This document shows, in pieces, positions 53,933-63,382 of a stretch of 63,522 nucleotides of DNA. The DNA is from Chitinophagaceae bacterium. Its GTDB lineage: Bacteria > Bacteroidota > Bacteroidia > Chitinophagales > Chitinophagaceae. Positions within the stretch are counted from its first letter, which is position 1, and the number at the start of each line of letters is the position of its first letter. The notes beneath the pieces are model-generated. The model did not search any database, was not told the DNA's origin, and saw nothing but the letters and a program-made list of their open reading frames with translations. The position numbers and the translations under genes were made by a program. The stretch is taken from positions 1 through 63,522 of the forward strand of contig JAEUVS010000009.1 of assembly GCA_016786745.1 (NCBI GenBank), in the 5' to 3' direction.

Positions 53933-53949
53933 AAATAAATCAATATCAC

Positions 53950-55161
53950 ATGCCAGGATACGAAATGTTTGGAGACGAGGAAAGGAAAGAGGTGAATGAG
54001 GTGCTGGAAACCGGTATACTCATGCGTTATGGTTTTGATGGCCCGCGTAAAGGACGATGGAAGGCAAAGGAACTTGAAGAGGCGATCAACAAAACTTTTG
54101 GTTCAAAACATGCGCAACTTGTTTGTAATGGAACAGCGGCGCTTACCACTGCGCTCGCATGTCTGGGGATTGGTTATGGTGACGAGGTGATCATGCCTGG
54201 TTTCACGTTTGTTGCAAGTTTCGAAGCGGTGTTAAGTGTGGGAGCCACGCCGGTACTCGTTGACATTGATGAGTCGCTTACCCTGGATCCTGAAGCCGTT
54301 CGTGCGGCCATCACTCCAAAAACAAAATGTGTAATGCCTGTGCATATGTGCGGCAGCATGGCCGACATGGATGCGTTACAGGCGATTTGCAAAGAACATA
54401 AGTTGATACTGCTTGAAGATGCTTGCCAGAGCATTGGCGCCTCATACAAAGGAAAATATCTCGGGACAATCGGGGATGCAGGCGCGTTTTCATTCGACTT
54501 TGTAAAGACAATGACATGCGCGGAAGGTGGCGTTGTATTGACAAATAACGCAAACGTATATACGAAAAGTGATGGTTACAGCGATCATGGTCATGATCAT
54601 AAAGGTGTTGACCGTGGCGCTGATCTTCATCCGTTCATTGGATATAACTACAGGATATCTGAATTGCACGCCGCAGTTGGTCTTGCGCAGATAAGAAAAC
54701 TGGATAAATTTCTTGCTATACAAAAGCGCAATCATGCGGCGTTAAAAGAGATGTTATCGAAAGTGCCGGGAATTACTTTCAGGAAGATCCCGGATCCACA
54801 GGGCGACAGCTGTACTTTTTTGAGCTGGTTTGTTCCATCGGCGGAAGTAGCAAGGGCGATTATAGATGAGCTTAAGTTAAAAAATGTTCTTGCCGGTAAC
54901 TTTTACTGGTACGACAATAACTGGCACTATATCAGAAAATGGGATCACCTGAAAAACGCAACAACTTTAAACGCGTTGCATCCCGAACTGAAAGCTGCGG
55001 TAATAAAACAGGCGAACAAAAATTTCGCTGCCAGCGACGCCATTATGAGCCGGTGTATATCCACGCTGATTAATTTGTCGTGGACCGAGCAGCAGCTCTC
55101 GGAAAAGGGCCAGGCGATCGTTAACGCGGCGAAAAAAGTGATGGCCACGCAAGCAGTTTAA
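53950..55161 (+). CDS. DegT/DnrJ/EryC1/StrS aminotransferase family protein
   Basis: A 403-residue PLP enzyme. Lys186 in FSFDFVKTMTCAEGG would bind pyridoxal phosphate; NGTAALTTALACLG and LEDACQSIGASYKGKYLG are family motifs. Members usually transaminate sugar-nucleotide ketones for surface glycans, or act in amino-acid antibiotic synthesis. No sugar-nucleotide gene is next to it, so the substrate is open. Its stop abuts the stop of a small convergent gene. Confidence 0.9.
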   Translation: MPGYEMFGDEERKEVNEVLETGILMRYGFDGPRKGRWKAKELEEAINKTFGSKHAQLVCNGTAALTTALACLGIGYGDEVIMPGFTFVASFEAVLSVGATPVLVDIDESLTLDPEAVRAAITPKTKCVMPVHMCGSMADMDALQAICKEHKLILLEDACQSIGASYKGKYLGTIGDAGAFSFDFVKTMTCAEGGVVLTNNANVYTKSDGYSDHGHDHKGVDRGADLHPFIGYNYRISELHAAVGLAQIRKLDKFLAIQKRNHAALKEMLSKVPGITFRKIPDPQGDSCTFLSWFVPSAEVARAIIDELKLKNVLAGNFYWYDNNWHYIRKWDHLKNATTLNALHPELKAAVIKQANKNFAASDAIMSRCISTLINLSWTEQQLSEKGQAIVNAAKKVMATQAV

Positions 55162-55452
55162 CTATTTTTTTCCTTCGAGCGCATTACATTGCGCGAGCGA
55201 ACCCACCCTAAGCCTGAGAGGCACACGAAACGCTTTCTCGAATTTCCATTCGTGCCTGCAGAAGAATGACAGATTTCGTACATAAACATCCTTCTGGGGT
55301 GTAAAAGTTATTGCTGGTGTGACGCTCGCCGAGTCGGCCGCCGGAGTTAACTGGTGCTTGCTGAAACCCGCAAAACGAGACTGGGCGCACAGATTCTGTG
55401 AAAAAAATATCAGCGCGGATACAATAAATAATTTATTGAGACTGATGCCCAC
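55162..55452 (-). CDS. Small secreted protein of unknown function
   Basis: A 96-residue exported protein; LNKLFIVSALIFFSQNLCAQ is a good signal peptide. The mature part (about 72 residues) has two Cys and no recognised domain (FTPQKDVYVRNLSFFCRHEWKFEKAF). It starts at GTG. The gene is real by virtue of the signal peptide and exact fit against the convergent stop, but conservation is unchecked. Confidence 0.55.
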   Translation of the reverse strand: MGISLNKLFIVSALIFFSQNLCAQSRFAGFSKHQLTPAADSASVTPAITFTPQKDVYVRNLSFFCRHEWKFEKAFRVPLRLRVGSLAQCNALEGKK

Positions 55453-55565
55453 CCCTAAAAGATTTGTTTGTAAATTTACGGCCTGATTTTTGTGGAAACG
55501 GCAAATTTTTAAAAAAATAGCGGTTCCGCACTTATTTGTTGCAGTGAAAAACCGGGAACACTATT

Positions 55566-57053
55566 ATGGCATTAGGACAGAGTTTACAGCAAAAGCTGCT
55601 CCAGAAACTATCACCTCAGCAAATTCAATTGATGAAGTTGTTGCAGGTTCCGACTGCTAATCTGGAAGAGAGAATAAAAGAAGAATTAGAAGAAAATCCG
55701 GCACTTGAACAATCAGAAGAAGATTACGAGGACCAGTACGACGAAGGAAAAGATGAATTTGAATCGGCTACGGATGATGAATATGAGTCTGAAGGCAGTG
55801 AAGACGAATATGATAACATTGATATCAGTGACTATGTAAGCGATGACGACGGAGAGATTGCAGAATACAGAACCAGGGACGAGAATTACCCCGAAGCCGA
55901 CGATAACAAAACAGTTCCATACCGGATACAGACTTCATTTCACGAGCACCTCCAGGAACAGCTGGGTATGCTGAAGCTCGATGAAACACAGAAAAAAATC
56001 TCGGAACAGATAGTAGGCAGCATTGACGACGACGGTTATCTCCGCAGGGAAACCGCTGCGATTGTTGATGACCTTGCATTCAGGCAAAATATAGAAACAA
56101 ACGAAGCCGAGGTGGAAGCGGTGATCAAACTGATACAGCAGTTTGATCCGCCTGGCGTTGCCGCGCGCGACCTGCAGGAATGCCTGCTGATTCAACTGCA
56201 CAGGTTGAAGGTACAGGCCAAGGAAGTTGACACCGCAATTGATGTGCTCACCAACTACTTCGACGAGTTTACCAAGAAGCACTACGACAAAATCCAGAGG
56301 GGCCTTAACCTCACCGACGAACAGATAAAAGATGTAATCAACCAGATCATACGGTTGAATCCCAAGCCAGGCGGCAATCACAGCGATATCAACAAAGCCG
56401 AAAGTTATGTGGTTCCCGACTTCTTTATATTCAACAACGGGGGCAAACTGGAGCTTACGCTAAATTCCAAGAATGCTCCGGACCTGCGCATCAGCGAAGG
56501 TTATAAAGACATGCTCCGCGATTACGAGAAGGGAAGCAAAAAAGACCGGCGCCAGAAAGAGGCCGTGTTGTTTATTAAACAGAAAATTGACGCGGCCAAA
56601 TGGTTTATCGATGCGATCAAGCAACGGCAGCACACGCTTACCAGCGTGATGGAAACGATAATGGAGTACCAGCTGGAGTTCTTTCTTTCAGGAGATGAAA
56701 CGATGCTGCGGCCGATGATCTTAAAAGACATTGCGGAACGCACGGGTCTCGACATATCTACTGTAAGCCGTGTTGCGAACAGTAAATTTGTGCAGACTGA
56801 ATTTGGTACTTACAGGCTGAAATTCTTTTTCAGTGAATCGCTGAGTACGGAAAGTGGTGAAGAGGTGTCGACACGCGAAGTGAAAAAGATCTTAAGTGAT
56901 TTTATTGAAGGTGAAAGCAAGAAGAAGCCGCTAAGCGATGAAAAGCTTACGGAATTACTCCAGGAAAGGGGTTATAACATTGCACGCCGCACGGTTGCGA
57001 AATACAGAGAACAATTGAATATACCGGTTGCCCGTTTACGCAAAGAATTATGA
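55566..57053 (+). CDS. rpoN: RNA polymerase sigma-54 factor
   Basis: A 495-residue alternative sigma factor requiring activator ATPases. The N-terminal region (about 1-48) is the Gln/Leu-rich activator-interacting domain; 50-110 is very acidic (EDEYDNIDISDYVSDDDGE); a core-binding domain follows; the RpoN box ARRTVAKYRE lies near 473-482. It recognises -24/-12 promoters. No enhancer-binding activator is in the window. Four-nt overlap with the next gene. Confidence 0.96.
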   Translation: MALGQSLQQKLLQKLSPQQIQLMKLLQVPTANLEERIKEELEENPALEQSEEDYEDQYDEGKDEFESATDDEYESEGSEDEYDNIDISDYVSDDDGEIAEYRTRDENYPEADDNKTVPYRIQTSFHEHLQEQLGMLKLDETQKKISEQIVGSIDDDGYLRRETAAIVDDLAFRQNIETNEAEVEAVIKLIQQFDPPGVAARDLQECLLIQLHRLKVQAKEVDTAIDVLTNYFDEFTKKHYDKIQRGLNLTDEQIKDVINQIIRLNPKPGGNHSDINKAESYVVPDFFIFNNGGKLELTLNSKNAPDLRISEGYKDMLRDYEKGSKKDRRQKEAVLFIKQKIDAAKWFIDAIKQRQHTLTSVMETIMEYQLEFFLSGDETMLRPMILKDIAERTGLDISTVSRVANSKFVQTEFGTYRLKFFFSESLSTESGEEVSTREVKKILSDFIEGESKKKPLSDEKLTELLQERGYNIARRTVAKYREQLNIPVARLRKEL

Positions 57054-57715
57054 GTGAAACATTGGAAAGTTACTCTGCGCCCGCCGCTCAAATTCATTCT
57101 CCTATAGTAAGGTGGTTGGCGAAAATCGTGTCGTTTGTTTTTCATCCGCTGTTTATTCCTGTTTTTGTAACATTGTTTTTATTGTATGCGCACCCGATAA
57201 TGTTTGCGGGTTACAGTGATGTAATGAAATACCGGCTTACGGCTACGATCTTCGTGAACCTCGCGATGTTGCCGGCGATAACAGTGTTGCTATGCTGGCG
57301 GTTGAATTTTGTGGATAGTATTTATATGAACACGCAGAAGGAGAGGATCATTCCTCTTGCTGCGGCGATGATATTTTATTTCTGGGGGTGGTTTGTGTTG
57401 AAGAACAATAGTGGCATCCCGGATATTTTTAAAGAGTTTCTTTTAGGATGCTTTATTACGATAATTGCGGGGTGGCTGTCGAATATTGCTTTTAAGGTGA
57501 GTTTGCATGGGTTGGCGATGGGGGGTATGTTTTGTTTTATTCTGCTGCTTACGTTCCGTAGCGAGGGTTTGGGCGCGCAGTATGTGGCGTTTGCCGCGCT
57601 TGTGGCCGGGTTGGTTTGCAGTATGCGTTTAGTGCTTAATACGCACCGCCCTTTCGAGGTGTATTTTGGCTTTCTTCTTGGGGCACTCAGCCAGGTGGTG
57701 GCGCTGGTGTTATAG
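57050..57715 (+). CDS. PAP2-like membrane protein
   Basis: A 221-residue membrane protein with about six spans. VSLHGLAMGG and MRLVLNTHRPFEVYFGFLLG resemble the second and third motifs of the PAP2 phosphatase superfamily, but the first motif is not evident, so catalysis is uncertain. It starts within the rpoN stop codon and would be translationally coupled to it. Confidence 0.6.
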   Translation: MSETLESYSAPAAQIHSPIVRWLAKIVSFVFHPLFIPVFVTLFLLYAHPIMFAGYSDVMKYRLTATIFVNLAMLPAITVLLCWRLNFVDSIYMNTQKERIIPLAAAMIFYFWGWFVLKNNSGIPDIFKEFLLGCFITIIAGWLSNIAFKVSLHGLAMGGMFCFILLLTFRSEGLGAQYVAFAALVAGLVCSMRLVLNTHRPFEVYFGFLLGALSQVVALVL

Positions 57716-57736
57716 ATAGGGGTTTCCGCTAAAACA

Positions 57737-57842
57737 GGAGGCTCGCCCGCCGCAGGTGTTTGATTTCTGCAGGGCCCCCGCTTCTTTCACAAAATTCAGG
57801 CAATCTGCTAAAAACCGCCGGAGGCTCGCCCGCCGCAGGCGT
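57737..57842. repeat. Two GGAGGCTCGCCCGCCGCAGG repeats
   Basis: 23-bp copies at 57737-57759 and 57820-57842 differ at one base (T/C) and are each preceded by a GCTAAAA stretch. They share the CGCCGCAGG core with the repeats at 48138-48250. They occupy the 256-nt gap between the PAP2-like gene and recA, upstream of the recA promoter. Confidence 0.8.
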
Positions 57843-57929
57843 CTTTTCATCAACGTTCCACCGTCAAAACACCCAAAAAAATTAGTCTTTTTCTACTAAA
57901 AAAATTAGTGTCAATAAAATAATTTCCTC

Positions 57930-57937
57930 TACATTTG
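57930..57937 (+). promoter_or_regulatory. TAnnTTTG promoter element for recA
   Basis: TACATTTG, exact match, 34 nt before the ATG at 57972. No LexA-type operator was recognised by eye. Confidence 0.5.
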
Positions 57938-57971
57938 TCAAACAATTACTTTACCCATTAAATCACGGCAC

Positions 57972-58985
57972 ATGTCAAACACAAATACAAACTCTGAAAA
58001 ATTCAAGGCACTGAAGCTAACCATGGACAAAATAGACAAGGATTTTGGCAAGGGTAGCGTAATGCTCATGAACGAAAAATCACAGGATGCCCCTGAAGTA
58101 ATCTCCACCGGTTCCATCGGCCTGGACACAGCCCTTGGAATAGGCGGTCTCCCGAGAGGAAGAATAGTAGAAATATACGGACCGGAGTCATCAGGTAAAA
58201 CCACCATAGCCATCCACGTCATAGCCGAAGCACAGAAAAAAGGCGGCATGTGCGCGATCATAGATGCGGAACACGCATTCGACAGCCTTTATGCAAAAAA
58301 ACTCGGGGTGGACGTCGACAACCTCCTCATCTCTCAGCCCGATTATGGCGAACAGGGTCTTGAAATAGCCGACAGGCTCATTTTATCCGGGGCACTGGAT
58401 GTTGTGGTGATAGATTCCGTGGCAGCACTTGTACCTAAAGGCGAACTAGAAGGTGAAATGGGCGACAGCAAAATGGGATTACAGGCAAGGTTAATGTCGC
58501 AGGCACTTAGAAAGCTCACCGCAACAATTAATAAAACAAACACCATCTGCATATTCATCAATCAGCTGAGAGAAAAAATTGGTGTGATGTTCGGCAACCC
58601 GGAAACCACCACGGGCGGAAACGCGCTGAAATTCTACGCGTCAGTGCGCTTAGACATCCGTAGAATGAGCCAGCTGAAAGACGGCGACGAAGCAATAGGA
58701 AACAGAGTGAAAGTAAAAGTGGTGAAGAATAAAGTTGCTCCTCCCTTCAGAGCCGCTGAATTTGATATCGTATTCGGCGAAGGAATTTCCAAAAATGGAG
58801 AAATCATCGACATGGGTGTGGAATTGAATATTATTCAGAAAAGCGGATCCTGGTTTAGCTATAACGGCGACAAACTTGGCCAGGGAAGAGATACAGTAAA
58901 ACAACTCATGGCCGATAACCCTGGACTGGCAACCGAAATTGAAGGAAAAATCAGGGAGAAATTAAAAGAATTGCAGGAAGCATAA
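57972..58985 (+). CDS. recA: Recombinase RecA
   Basis: A 337-residue DNA strand-exchange ATPase. Walker A is GPESSGKT at 70-77, the Walker B-type strand is [11 protein letters not shown], and [22 protein letters not shown] with the L2 region follows. It promotes homologous recombination and the SOS response. Length and all core motifs are normal. Followed by a terminator. Confidence 0.98.
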   Translation: MSNTNTNSEKFKALKLTMDKIDKDFGKGSVMLMNEKSQDAPEVISTGSIGLDTALGIGGLPRGRIVEIYGPESSGKTTIAIHVIAEAQKKGGMCAIIDAEHAFDSLYAKKLGVDVDNLLISQPDYGEQGLEIADRLILSGALDVVVIDSVAALVPKGELEGEMGDSKMGLQARLMSQALRKLTATINKTNTICIFINQLREKIGVMFGNPETTTGGNALKFYASVRLDIRRMSQLKDGDEAIGNRVKVKVVKNKVAPPFRAAEFDIVFGEGISKNGEIIDMGVELNIIQKSGSWFSYNGDKLGQGRDTVKQLMADNPGLATEIEGKIREKLKELQEA

Positions 58986-59004
58986 ATAAGTTGGGTTAGT
59001 AAGA

Positions 59005-59038
59005 AAAAAGGGTTCCTGAAAAGGGGCTCTTTTAGTTT
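59005..59038 (+). terminator. Terminator after recA
   Basis: AAAAGGGTTCC pairs with GGGGCTCTTTT through an 11-bp stem that includes G-T wobbles, loop TGAAAA, then a T-rich run; 20 nt after the recA stop. Confidence 0.6.
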
Positions 59039-59206
59039 TAGCACGCAACATGAGTTCAGCCAGGTTGCGTTCCTGGCGCCAATTCAGCTGCGCCACGCAG
59101 CATACCATACCATTATGCACACCTGTTTATAAATACATCTCATCTATTCGCCAATTCTTAATTCTCTTGCATAGTTGACTGATTTTTTCACCCACAAAAG
59201 AAAACT

Positions 59207-59470
59207 ATGACGTACACCGAAGTGATCTGGACAGCCAGGCATGAAGCTGCATATCTCGAAGAAAGAAAAAACCAGTGCGAGCATTGCCAACCCGAACAGG
59301 AAGAAACTATCGCATGGCTCGAAAACATCTCTGCCCGGGATATCGTTCACACCGTCTTCAAAAAATATGGCATCCATCCCAAAGATGTCTACCGCGAATA
59401 CGAAGCTGAATTTGCAAGTATCTACTCTGTAGAAGAAATTGAAGTGTTTATGCAGGAACTGGCAGTATAA
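59207..59470 (+). CDS. Unrecognised small protein with CxxC
   Basis: An 87-residue acidic soluble protein, not recognised. It has a CEHC pair (Cys24, Cys27) in a hydrophilic helix, and a C-terminal half (NISARDIVHTVFKKYGIHPKDVYREYEAEFASIY) with the look of a compact helical domain. Two other frames overlap, but this ATG-started frame has the most protein-like composition. No neighbour gives a clue. A 220-nt gap containing the recA terminator lies before it. Confidence 0.5.
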   Translation: MTYTEVIWTARHEAAYLEERKNQCEHCQPEQEETIAWLENISARDIVHTVFKKYGIHPKDVYREYEAEFASIYSVEEIEVFMQELAV

Positions 59471-59533
59471 GCACTGCCGGTCTAACCAGGCCGTTCAGGG
59501 TTTTTTTCGGTACATTCATATAAAATTGCCCCC

Positions 59534-60082
59534 TTGAAACGGCTGCTTATATTGGTTCTGTTGTCGCTGTATCTCTTCAACCTATCTGGATATTTCCTGT
59601 ACTACAAATATTTTATTTATCATACCGACCGCCAGGCCGTTCAACAGATAGATAATCGATTATACGACGAATCGGAACTGATGGAAATAAAAATTCTTCT
59701 TAATCTGCCGTATCTCACCAGTCAGGGTCAATACGAAAGAGTAGATGGAAATCTTGAACATGAAGGCATCTATTATAATTACGTAGAGAGAAAAGTGAAC
59801 AACGACACCCTTTACCTGAAATGTCGCCGAAATACAACAAAAACAGATTTGCATCAAAGACTTAACGACTACACCAGGAAAGTTAACGACATCCCTACGA
59901 GTGAAAAAACCGGCAACACTACAATAAAAAAGTTTTCTCTTGCCTGCGAATATGTACAGTATATAGCTTCTTATGATTTCGATCAGGATAATAACACATC
60001 ATCCGAATATACCATTGTAAGTTTTAGAACACTGCCCACGTTGTTTATAGCGGATCCATTTAAACCCCCTCGCCTCGTTTAA
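59534..60082 (+). CDS. Unrecognised membrane-anchored protein
   Basis: A 182-residue protein with one N-terminal membrane segment (about 3-25; LILVLLSLYLFNLSGYFLYY) and a hydrophilic outer part with no known domain. It starts at TTG 59534, six bases after a TAAAATTG near-match to the promoter element; no earlier ATG keeps the frame. It precedes the VCBS-repeat lipoprotein by 71 nt. Confidence 0.5.
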   Translation: MKRLLILVLLSLYLFNLSGYFLYYKYFIYHTDRQAVQQIDNRLYDESELMEIKILLNLPYLTSQGQYERVDGNLEHEGIYYNYVERKVNNDTLYLKCRRNTTKTDLHQRLNDYTRKVNDIPTSEKTGNTTIKKFSLACEYVQYIASYDFDQDNNTSSEYTIVSFRTLPTLFIADPFKPPRLV

Positions 60083-60153
60083 ATAGCAAGTAAATCTTAT
60101 CGCCGGTTCAACCAAATGCGAATCGAAAACACTCAACGCTAAAAAAGTTTAGA

Positions 60154-62391
60154 ATGAAAAATATTCTATCCGGAATACTTTGTTCCGGAGTTGGCATAAT
60201 ACTATTAACAACGTGCGGGCAACCTTCCAGGGAGGGAAACGAATATATGGCCGAACTGCTCGCGAGAGTGGCGAAGAAAAACTATACATACAAAAACGAT
60301 TTCTGTGCCCAGGCGAAAATCGAGCAATTCAGAGCGTCACTCCCTAACGCAATTAACATGGAAGACTCGGCAGGTCTTGAGCTTTTACTTACTGCCGCGC
60401 TGCTTGAACGGGGAGAAGAGGAACAGGCGGTTGAACAGGGAGAAAAACTCAGGGCCCAGCTGGAACATTACGGCCCTAACATTCCGGTTGTCGTTCTTAA
60501 AACACTTGCTATTTGCTATCTCAGGCTCGGCGAAAGAGTTAACTGCGTAAAAAATCATTCATTAGAAGCGTGCATATTTCCGATACGCGGCACAGGTGTA
60601 CAGAAGTACACAACCGGATCAGAAAAAGCAATCGAGGTATACAAAGAAATATTGGATCGTGATCCTAATGACAGCGAATCGAAATGGTTGTTGAATGTCG
60701 CTTATATGGCGCTGGGGCGATATCCGCAGGATGTTCCGCAAAAGCATCTCATTGCCGGACTCGGTACCGACACGTCTCAGCTGGTGAAACCTTTCACTGA
60801 TCTCGCGATGCAAACCGGTTTGAATATGGAAGACATGGCTGGCGGAAGTATTGTTGAGGACTTCGACAACGATGGAATACTCGACCTGGTTACCAGCAGC
60901 TGGGGACTGGAAGACGGAATGCATTTTTTCAGAAACACCGGCAACGGAAGCTTTACAGATGTGTCAGCAACTTCAGGGCTAAAGCAATTGACGGGAGGAC
61001 TGAATATCATGCAAACCGATTATAATAACGATGGCAACAAAGACATATTTGTGACACGCGGCGCCTGGATGAGAGAGTACGGCACACAACCCAACTCATT
61101 GCTACGAAATAATGGCAATGGCACTTTCACAGACGTTACAGGAGAAAGCGGGCTGCTATCGTTTCATCCTACTCAAACAGCTACATGGGCCGACTTCAAC
61201 AGCGATGGTTACCTTGATGTGTTCGTCGGTAATGAATCTGCAGAACGCGAACCCGCTCATCCCTGCGAATTCTACATCAATAATAAAAACGGAACATTCA
61301 CCAACATAGCTAAAGAAGCCAAGTGCGATTATGTGTTGTATGTGAAAGGTATAGTATCCGGGGATATCAATAACGATGGATTGCCGGATGTTTTCATTTC
61401 AACGATGGATGGAAAGAAAATTCTTTTAAGAAATGATGGAGTTAAAAATGGAATTGTTGCTTTCACAGACATAACGCAGGAAGCCGGGCTCAATACAAAT
61501 ACTTACCGCTCATTTACCACCTGGTTTTTCGACTACGATAATGACGGATGGCTCGACATTATGGTGGCGGGGTATCATTTCGATAAATCGCTTGCGTGGT
61601 ATGCCGGCCTCGAAGCAATGAACAAACCGCGTGACAGGTCAGGTGATATTTTCATCTACCGGAATATGCAAAATGGAAAGTTCGACGATGTGTCGCAACA
61701 GCTCGGAGTGAACAAGGTGACTTTCTCAATGGGTGCGAATTTCGGCGACATCAACAACGACGGCTATCCCGACATGTATTTCGGAACCGGTAATCCTTTG
61801 TATCAATCACTTCTTCCAAATAAGATGTTTCTCAATTTAGGCGGCAGTCGTTTTGCGGATGTTACCACGTCATCGCGGTTGGGTAACCTGCAGAAAGGAC
61901 ATGGCGTTTCACTGGCCGACCTCGACTACGATGGCGACCAGGATATTTATATTGAAATGGGCGGCGCGTATCCCGGGGATGCTTACCAGAATTCATTGTA
62001 TATAAACCCGGGTCAGAATGATAATCACTATATCAAAATATCGCTGGAAGGAACGAAGGCCAACAGGGCTGCAATCGGTGCAAAGGTGAAAGTGACGTTC
62101 ACTGACAATGGAGTTACGCGTTCTGTGTACAGGGAATTGAATTCAGGAGGCAGTTTTGGCTCAAATCCTTTGATGCAGCATATTGGAATCGGCCAGGCAG
62201 TTACTGTAAAGAGTATTGAAATAAAATGGCCCGCCAGTAATTCGGTTCAGCAATTCAACGATATACCAGCGGACCAGAATATAATGATAAAAGAAAATAG
62301 TAGCACCGTAAAAACGATTCCGCATAAGCGGGTTGACTTCGCAAATGCTTCATCTGCGACAATCGGAAGTATTCACGCGCATCAGCATTAA
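60154..62391 (+). CDS. Lipoprotein with TPR-like region, VCBS/FG-GAP repeats and ASPIC domain
   Basis: A 745-residue surface-type lipoprotein (CRTAC1/UnbV-like). The lipobox is TTC with Cys21. Residues about 60-210 look like tetratricopeptide helices. Then come seven calcium-loop repeats of the form DFDNDGILDLV, DYNNDGNKDIFV, DYDNDGWLDIMV and so on, expected to form a beta-propeller. The C-terminal 90 residues match ASPIC/UnbV (NRAAIGAKVKVTFTDNG and SGGSFGSNPLMQHIGIG). The function of such proteins is poorly known. Five nt from the convergent YD-repeat gene. Confidence 0.85.
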   Translation: MKNILSGILCSGVGIILLTTCGQPSREGNEYMAELLARVAKKNYTYKNDFCAQAKIEQFRASLPNAINMEDSAGLELLLTAALLERGEEEQAVEQGEKLRAQLEHYGPNIPVVVLKTLAICYLRLGERVNCVKNHSLEACIFPIRGTGVQKYTTGSEKAIEVYKEILDRDPNDSESKWLLNVAYMALGRYPQDVPQKHLIAGLGTDTSQLVKPFTDLAMQTGLNMEDMAGGSIVEDFDNDGILDLVTSSWGLEDGMHFFRNTGNGSFTDVSATSGLKQLTGGLNIMQTDYNNDGNKDIFVTRGAWMREYGTQPNSLLRNNGNGTFTDVTGESGLLSFHPTQTATWADFNSDGYLDVFVGNESAEREPAHPCEFYINNKNGTFTNIAKEAKCDYVLYVKGIVSGDINNDGLPDVFISTMDGKKILLRNDGVKNGIVAFTDITQEAGLNTNTYRSFTTWFFDYDNDGWLDIMVAGYHFDKSLAWYAGLEAMNKPRDRSGDIFIYRNMQNGKFDDVSQQLGVNKVTFSMGANFGDINNDGYPDMYFGTGNPLYQSLLPNKMFLNLGGSRFADVTTSSRLGNLQKGHGVSLADLDYDGDQDIYIEMGGAYPGDAYQNSLYINPGQNDNHYIKISLEGTKANRAAIGAKVKVTFTDNGVTRSVYRELNSGGSFGSNPLMQHIGIGQAVTVKSIEIKWPASNSVQQFNDIPADQNIMIKENSSTVKTIPHKRVDFANASSATIGSIHAHQH

Positions 62392-62396
62392 CCTGT

Positions 62397-63218
62397 TTAA
62401 TCACAATCATATATAGCTCTTGTCACAGGATAAGCATTTATGCCTGGATAAGCAGCATTAAAAAATACATGATTCGTGGGATTCATCGATAGCGGCAATC
62501 CTTTGGAATTATACTTCGGTTGCACAGCAGGACTATTCATGCTATAGTTCCTGTGAATGAACTGGAACACCGGATGAGTGCGAAAAATGCTAACCTTATT
62601 ATCGTAATAAGAGGACTTCCATCCTTTAACAGCAAGGTTGCCACGACTATCATATGTGAAGGTTGGGTTGCGTGTAGGTGCAATTGGAATCATTTCACCT
62701 GTATCATCCGTACCGTTCCAGATATTGCGAATATTCTCCTTAACAATTCTGCCCTGGGAATCGTAAGTGAATGTTGATACAAAAATCTGGAGAACCGGCA
62801 CTCGCGGAGGGCCCACTCTCAATGTGTCACGAATAATTGTATTGTTTGCATCATAAGCATAGGTGTGAGTGAAATCCCCCAGGTCTCCGGTTGTGGTGTA
62901 TTCTTTCAATCTGCCCTGGTTATCGTAAGAAAAGAAATGATCGTTGGCCCAATATGGTTCATAGAGCACACTTACCGGGTTGCCGCGATGGTCGTAAGTA
63001 AAAACGGCGGTGATGGTCGTGTTTCCTCCGACTGTATGTTGATAAATCCGACGCAGTTTGCATGAGGCAAACTCATTTGTAGTGGGAAATGTCAGGTTGC
63101 TTGATATTTCGGCTGTTGCTGTTTCTTTTGAAATCGGGTCATTGTTTTTTGTACAGGAAACTATTTGAAACAGTCCGACAAAAAGAAAGGCCCTGAGAGG
63201 CCATTGGAAGATTTTCAT
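62397..63218 (-). CDS. YD-repeat (RHS-like) lipoprotein
   Basis: A 273-residue lipoprotein with lipobox VSC at Cys22. The body has repeated YD motifs: FTYDHRGNPVSVLY, FSYDNQGRLKEYT, YAYDANNTI, FTYDSQGRIVKE and FTYDSRGNLAVKG, the shape of short RHS-like proteins of Bacteroidota. Such proteins are surface exposed and often carbohydrate-associated; no toxin domain is seen. Almost no gap separates it from the VCBS gene. Confidence 0.8.
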   Translation of the reverse strand: MKIFQWPLRAFLFVGLFQIVSCTKNNDPISKETATAEISSNLTFPTTNEFASCKLRRIYQHTVGGNTTITAVFTYDHRGNPVSVLYEPYWANDHFFSYDNQGRLKEYTTTGDLGDFTHTYAYDANNTIIRDTLRVGPPRVPVLQIFVSTFTYDSQGRIVKENIRNIWNGTDDTGEMIPIAPTRNPTFTYDSRGNLAVKGWKSSYYDNKVSIFRTHPVFQFIHRNYSMNSPAVQPKYNSKGLPLSMNPTNHVFFNAAYPGINAYPVTRAIYDCD

Positions 63219-63335
63219 GTTTAAGGTTGTTTGCTTGTTTGTATTTGATGCGGAAGTTAATGCTTTAACGATGACTAAATCAGTTTAATTGGGTTAAAAA
63301 CTTCTAAGAATATGAATCGAACTATCCTAAATAAC

Positions 63336-63377
63336 AAAAGCCCCCGATAAACTAAAAATCAGTTTACCAGAGGCTTT
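63336..63377 (-). terminator. Terminator following the minus-strand RNA at the right edge
   Basis: AAAGCC ... TAAACT pairs with AGTTTA ... AGGCTTT around AAAAATC; on the minus strand CTTTTGTT follows the stem. It closes a transcript coming from beyond the right edge. Confidence 0.65.
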
Positions 63378-63382
63378 CATCG

